Source: Phycicoccus sp. M110.8 (lineage in GTDB: Bacteria > Actinomycetota > Actinomycetes > Actinomycetales > Dermatophilaceae). From it: DNA of 64,000 nucleotides. Under the pieces are notes generated by a model. It was given only the letters and a program-made list of their open reading frames with translations, was not told the origin of the DNA and searched no databases. The stretch spans positions 248,001 to 312,000 of the forward strand of contig NZ_JAWDIC010000003.1 in NCBI RefSeq assembly GCF_032464895.1, in the 5' to 3' direction. Below, in pieces: positions 60,782-64,000 of the stretch (positions are counted from its first letter, which is position 1; each line of letters starts with the position of its first letter). The position numbers and the translations under genes are program-made.

Positions 60782-62052
60782 CGCGCACCTCCCAGCAGGC
60801 CGCCCAGGGTCGGGTCGGCACCGTTGACCACGACGGCGGGGGCGGCGGACGACGCGCCCGAGGCGCCGCCGTCCGCGCCGGTCGCGGACGCACCCTGCGG
60901 GATCGCGGACAGCAGGTTGACCGGCAGCTTGACCCCGGCGCCCGAGAGCTGGCCCAGCAGGTCCTCGACCGGCTTGAGGGCCTTCTTCGCCTGCGAGCAG
61001 ATGGCGGCCGCGCGCGGGTTGTTGCTCGCCTCGACGAGGCTGCACACGAGGTTGTCGAGCTTGAGGTTCTCGTTGACGTTGGCGCGGGTGTCCAGGGTTC
61101 CGGTGGCCGGGTTGTAGGCGTTCTGCAGGTTGCTGATCGCGACCGGGGCGTTGGTCAGGGTCTCGGCGAGCGCGTCGCGCTGCTTGGCGACCGTGCCGGT
61201 GACGGACGCCAGCTGGTCGAGGTTCGTGGTGAGCGCGGCGCGGTTGTCGTGGACGAACGAGCTCACCTCGCTGAGGGCGACCGCCAGGTTCTTCAGGGCG
61301 GCGGCGAGGTCGTCGCGCTCGCCGTCGAGCTGCTGGGAGACCGTGGCGAGGTCGGCGTTGAGCCGGCGCACCTGGTCGTCGTTGGTGGCGAGCATCGTCG
61401 TGAACGTCTGCAGGTTCTTCACCGTCCCGAACAGGTCGTTGCGTCCGCCGGAGAGCGTCTCGAGTGCCGTGGACAGGTCGTGGTTGGTGTCGTGGATCTT
61501 CTGGCCCTGCCCGTCGAGGTTGGCCGCGCCTGTCTTGAGCACCTCCGAGAACGCGCCGTTCTTGTTGGCGCCGTCGGGGCCGAGCGCGACGAGCAGGTCG
61601 TCCAGGCTCTGGGAGATCCGGTCGAGCTCGACGGGGACCGCGGTGCGGTCGAGCGGGATCGTCGCGCCGTCCTTCATGACCGGGCCTGCGTGGTATGCCG
61701 GGAGCAGCTGCACGTAGCGGTCGCTCACCAGCGAGGGCGCCACGACCGCGGCCTGCGCGTCGGCCGGCACCTTGTACTTGCGGTCGAACTCGAACCGGAC
61801 CCGCACCTTGTCACCCATGGGAGTGACCTCGGTGACCTTGCCGACCTGCACCCCGAGGATGCGGACGTCGGACCCCGGGAAGAGGCCGACGGCGCGGGTG
61901 AACTCCCCCGTGACGTGGACGGCGTCGTGGCGCGGCCAGAAGGCGTACGCGCCCGCGGCCAGCGCCACGACGACGAGGGCGGAGACGAGCTTGCCGACGA
62001 GCCCCACCCGGGGCAGACGGGGCAGGCGCGGCAGCGCGTGACGACGGGCCAT
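60778..62052 (-). CDS. Mce family protein, MceD position
   Basis: A 424-residue MCE protein. A basic N-terminus precedes a transmembrane anchor (LVSALVVVALAAGAYAFW), and the MCE domain (about 42-125) has FTRAVGLFPGSDVRILGVQV and APSLVSDRYVQLLPAY. The middle is a long coiled region, the tunnel-forming needle, and the C-terminus is Ala/Gly/Ser-rich. Position between mceC and the lipoprotein gene assigns it to MceD. Both flanks overlap neighbours (TGATG and ATGA). Confidence 0.9.
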   Translation of the reverse strand: MARRHALPRLPRLPRVGLVGKLVSALVVVALAAGAYAFWPRHDAVHVTGEFTRAVGLFPGSDVRILGVQVGKVTEVTPMGDKVRVRFEFDRKYKVPADAQAAVVAPSLVSDRYVQLLPAYHAGPVMKDGATIPLDRTAVPVELDRISQSLDDLLVALGPDGANKNGAFSEVLKTGAANLDGQGQKIHDTNHDLSTALETLSGGRNDLFGTVKNLQTFTTMLATNDDQVRRLNADLATVSQQLDGERDDLAAALKNLAVALSEVSSFVHDNRAALTTNLDQLASVTGTVAKQRDALAETLTNAPVAISNLQNAYNPATGTLDTRANVNENLKLDNLVCSLVEASNNPRAAAICSQAKKALKPVEDLLGQLSGAGVKLPVNLLSAIPQGASATGADGGASGASSAAPAVVVNGADPTLGGLLGGAR

Positions 62053-63029
62053 CAGTTGCCACCTCCGGGCGCGGCGACCGGGGCCGTGAGGTTCTCGATG
62101 TAGGTGTCGAACCAGCGGCCGTTGCCGAGGACGTTGGAGAAGAGCCGCGTGAACGGCGCCATCGCGGCGATCGTGTCGCTGAGGTCCTGCTCGTGCTTCT
62201 GCAGCGTGGCCAGGACCTTGGTCAGCTGGTCCAGGGCCGGCTTGAGCTCGGCCCGGTTGTCCCGCACGAGCCCGGTGATCTGCTGGGCCATGGCCGAGGT
62301 GTTGGTGAAGAGCGTGTGGATGGCGTCCTTGCGGGCGCTCAGCTCCACCATGAGCAGGTCGGCGTTCTTGATGATCGACTCGACGGCCTTGTTGCGCTGG
62401 GCGACCGTGCCGCTGACGCTGTTGGCTGAGGCGAGCAGCTGCTTGAGCTGGGCGTCGCGCGAGGCGATCGTGCGCGACAGCCGGCCGAGGCCGTCGAGGG
62501 CGGCCCGGACGTCGGCCGGGCTGTCCTTGAACTCGGTCGCCAGCGTGGTCAGCGACTTCGCCAGCTGGTCGGTGTCGATCCGCTCGCTGGTGGTCGCCAG
62601 GTCGGTGAAGGCGTTGACGATGTCGTAGGAGGAGACGGTGCGGTCCAGCGGGATCTGCGAGTCGGCCCTCAGCTGGCCGGTGCCCCCGGGCTCGAGCGCG
62701 AGGTACTTCTGCCCGAGCAGGGTCTTCATCCGCACCGAGGCGCCGGTCTGGGTGCCGAACCTCACCGGCTCGGTGACCTTGAAGTCGACGACGACGTGGT
62801 CGCCGGCGAGGTCGACGCTCTCCACCTTGCCGACCTTGACGCCGGCGATGCGGACGTCGTCGCCCTTGAGCAGGCCGCCGGCCTCGGAGAAGGCCGCGCT
62901 GTAGTGCCGGCCGCCGCCGAGCAGGGGCAGGTTGCCGATGTTGAACGCCAGGACGAGCAGGACGGCGATGACGGTCAGCCCAGCGGCGCCGATGGGGACC
63001 GGGTTGCGCTCACGGAAGGGGATGCTCAC
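62052..63029 (-). CDS. Mce family protein, MceC position
   Basis: A 325-residue MCE protein. The anchor helix is IGAAGLTVIAVLLVLAFNIG, and the MCE domain (about 40-120) shows GGLLKGDDVRIAGVKVGKVE and RMKTLLGQKYLALEPGG. The C-terminal LGNGRWFDTYIENL is typical of MceC. GTG 63029 overlaps the mceB stop as GTGA and has GAGGTGCAA just upstream, so it begins at VSIPFRERNP. Confidence 0.9.
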   Translation of the reverse strand: MSIPFRERNPVPIGAAGLTVIAVLLVLAFNIGNLPLLGGGRHYSAAFSEAGGLLKGDDVRIAGVKVGKVESVDLAGDHVVVDFKVTEPVRFGTQTGASVRMKTLLGQKYLALEPGGTGQLRADSQIPLDRTVSSYDIVNAFTDLATTSERIDTDQLAKSLTTLATEFKDSPADVRAALDGLGRLSRTIASRDAQLKQLLASANSVSGTVAQRNKAVESIIKNADLLMVELSARKDAIHTLFTNTSAMAQQITGLVRDNRAELKPALDQLTKVLATLQKHEQDLSDTIAAMAPFTRLFSNVLGNGRWFDTYIENLTAPVAAPGGGN

Positions 63030-64000
63030 TTGCACCTCGCGGCGGAGAGTGCGGCCGGCTTCTCGAGGGGCACCTTGACCGCGGGCAGCCCGGGGCCGGC
63101 CGACGGGATGACGACCGAGCCACTGAAGTCGCACATGTAGAAGTTGAACCAGGAGCCGTACGTCGCGGTCCGGGTGATCGTGTTGATCTTGCCCGGGGAG
63201 GTCGAGAGGAACTTCTCGAACGCCGCGGTGTTCGAGGGCTTGTTGAGGTTCTGGCTCAGCGCCCGCAGCTGGGACACGTCGTCCTTGATGGACGGGCGGG
63301 TGACCGCCAGCAGGTCCGCGGTCTGCGCGGTGAGCGAGTTGATGTTGGTCAACGAGGCCCCGATCGTCTTGCGGTCGGCCGCCAGCCCGGAGACGAACCG
63401 CTGGAGCTGGTCGATCAGCTCCTTCAGGGCGGCGTCGTGGGCGTCGACGGTGCCGAGCACGGCGTTGAGGTTGTCGATGGTGCGGCCGATGACGGCGTCG
63501 CGGTCGGCGAGGGTCGAGGTGAGGGACGCGGTCTTTGCCAGGAGCGAGTTGATGTTGCCGCCCTCGCCCTGCAGGACGCTGATGATGTTGGAGGACAGCT
63601 CGTTGACGTCCTTGGGCGACAGCGCCGCGAAGAGCGGCTTGAACCCGTTGAACAGCGTGGTCAGGTCCAGGGCCGACTGCGTGTGGTCCAGGCCGATGCG
63701 CGCGCCGTCCCGCAGGGGCGTGGCTCCCCCGACCTCCTGGGTGAGGGCGATGTAGCGCTCGCCGACGAGGTTGCGGTACTTGATGGTCGCCTTGGTGCCG
63801 GCGGTGAGGACGCTGGTCTTGAGCACGTCGAACGTGACGTCGGCGTGGATGCGGTCCTTGTCCACGGCGATGGCCTTCACCTCGCCGACGCGCACGCCGG
63901 CGATCCGGACCTCCTGGCCGGCGGCCAGGCCGGTCACGTCCTGGAAGACCGCGTGGTACGTGTTCTTGTCGCCGAACTGGGTGTTGGCGATGGTGGCCGC
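63026..64000 (-). CDS. Mce family protein, MceB position (5' end beyond window)
   Basis: 324 codons are visible; the anchor and start lie past base 64000. The MCE domain reads QDVTGLAAGQEVRIAGVRVG and IKYRNLVGERYIALTQEVGG. A helical needle region follows, and the C-terminal YGSWFNFYMCDFSG is the hallmark of MceB. By gene order MceA and the two YrbE permeases should lie just upstream. The frame is open to the window edge, so truncation is only an artefact of the cut. Confidence 0.9.
   Translation of the reverse strand, partial: AATIANTQFGDKNTYHAVFQDVTGLAAGQEVRIAGVRVGEVKAIAVDKDRIHADVTFDVLKTSVLTAGTKATIKYRNLVGERYIALTQEVGGATPLRDGARIGLDHTQSALDLTTLFNGFKPLFAALSPKDVNELSSNIISVLQGEGGNINSLLAKTASLTSTLADRDAVIGRTIDNLNAVLGTVDAHDAALKELIDQLQRFVSGLAADRKTIGASLTNINSLTAQTADLLAVTRPSIKDDVSQLRALSQNLNKPSNTAAFEKFLSTSPGKINTITRTATYGSWFNFYMCDFSGSVVIPSAGPGLPAVKVPLEKPAALSAARCK

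Overview
The window is a high-GC actinobacterial chromosome segment. The gene order, the Zn-type S14 and L36, the Ala/Lys/Glu-rich tails on ribosomal proteins, the frequent GTG/TTG starts and the mce cluster beside rpoB all fit an actinomycete. The order Micrococcales, and within it the Intrasporangiaceae, is my best guess, but it is an inference from gene content and not a search. I see no prophage, insertion sequence, CRISPR array, tRNA or rRNA gene.

Layout. 1-3600 (+): the end of glpX, then a PfkB-family sugar kinase, class I fumarase and a beta-carbonic anhydrase. 3641-5451: ohr (-) and an L-2-hydroxyglutarate oxidase gene (+). 5478-7944 (-): rplM-rpsI, a terminator hairpin, then glmM. 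8132-12467: an accessory stretch with an ArsR-like regulator, an MFS exporter and an FMN-binding protein (+), then a second MFS exporter (-) divergent from a MarR regulator (+). 12598-18426 (-): one very large secreted amylopullulanase with two complete GH13 catalytic domains. 18585-23450: an ABC-F ATPase (-), a secreted protein of unknown function (+), truA (-) and a third MFS protein (+).

23546-40460 (-) is the ribosomal superoperon, transcribed from high to low coordinates: rpsJ-rplC-rplD-rplW-rplB-rpsS-rplV-rpsC-rplP-rpmC-rpsQ, rplN-rplX-rplE-rpsN-rpsH-rplF-rplR-rpsE-rpmD-rplO, secY-adk-map, infA-rpmJ, rpsM-rpsK-rpsD-rpoA-rplQ. 40917-44080 is a three-gene interruption: a secreted repeat protein (-), a YihY/BrkB membrane protein (-) and an FMN alpha-hydroxy-acid oxidase (+). 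It separates the S10 cluster from the str operon rpsL-rpsG-fusA-tuf (44162-48570, -). rpoB-rpoC follow (49128-56586, -). Upstream of them, 57003-64000 (-) holds the distal part of an mce lipid-import operon: mceB (cut by the window end), mceC, mceD, the lipoprotein gene mceE, mceF and two Mce-associated membrane proteins. YrbE permeases and MceA are expected just beyond the window.

How it works together. Most of the window is the transcription and translation machinery, with secretion (SecY), nucleotide balance (Adk), N-terminal processing (Map), tRNA pseudouridylation (TruA) and peptidoglycan precursor synthesis (GlmM). Tight ATGA, GTGA, TGATG and TAATG overlaps imply coupled translation. 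Perfect hairpins without U-tracts recur just after rpsG, rpsD, rplO, rpoB and rpoC. Four ribosomal or translation promoters (rplM, infA, rpsJ, rpsL) share a GATTTsG element at -35. The accessory genes instead tend to look leaderless, with a -10-like hexamer 6-7 nt before the start codon. I found no convincing wholly new system. The most interesting signals are cis-elements: a 13-bp-periodic operator array, an efflux operator filling a promoter spacer, 11-bp tandem repeats before a repeat protein, and a dispersed hairpin family. The double-headed amylopullulanase and the L17 with an extra C-terminal module are the most interesting proteins.
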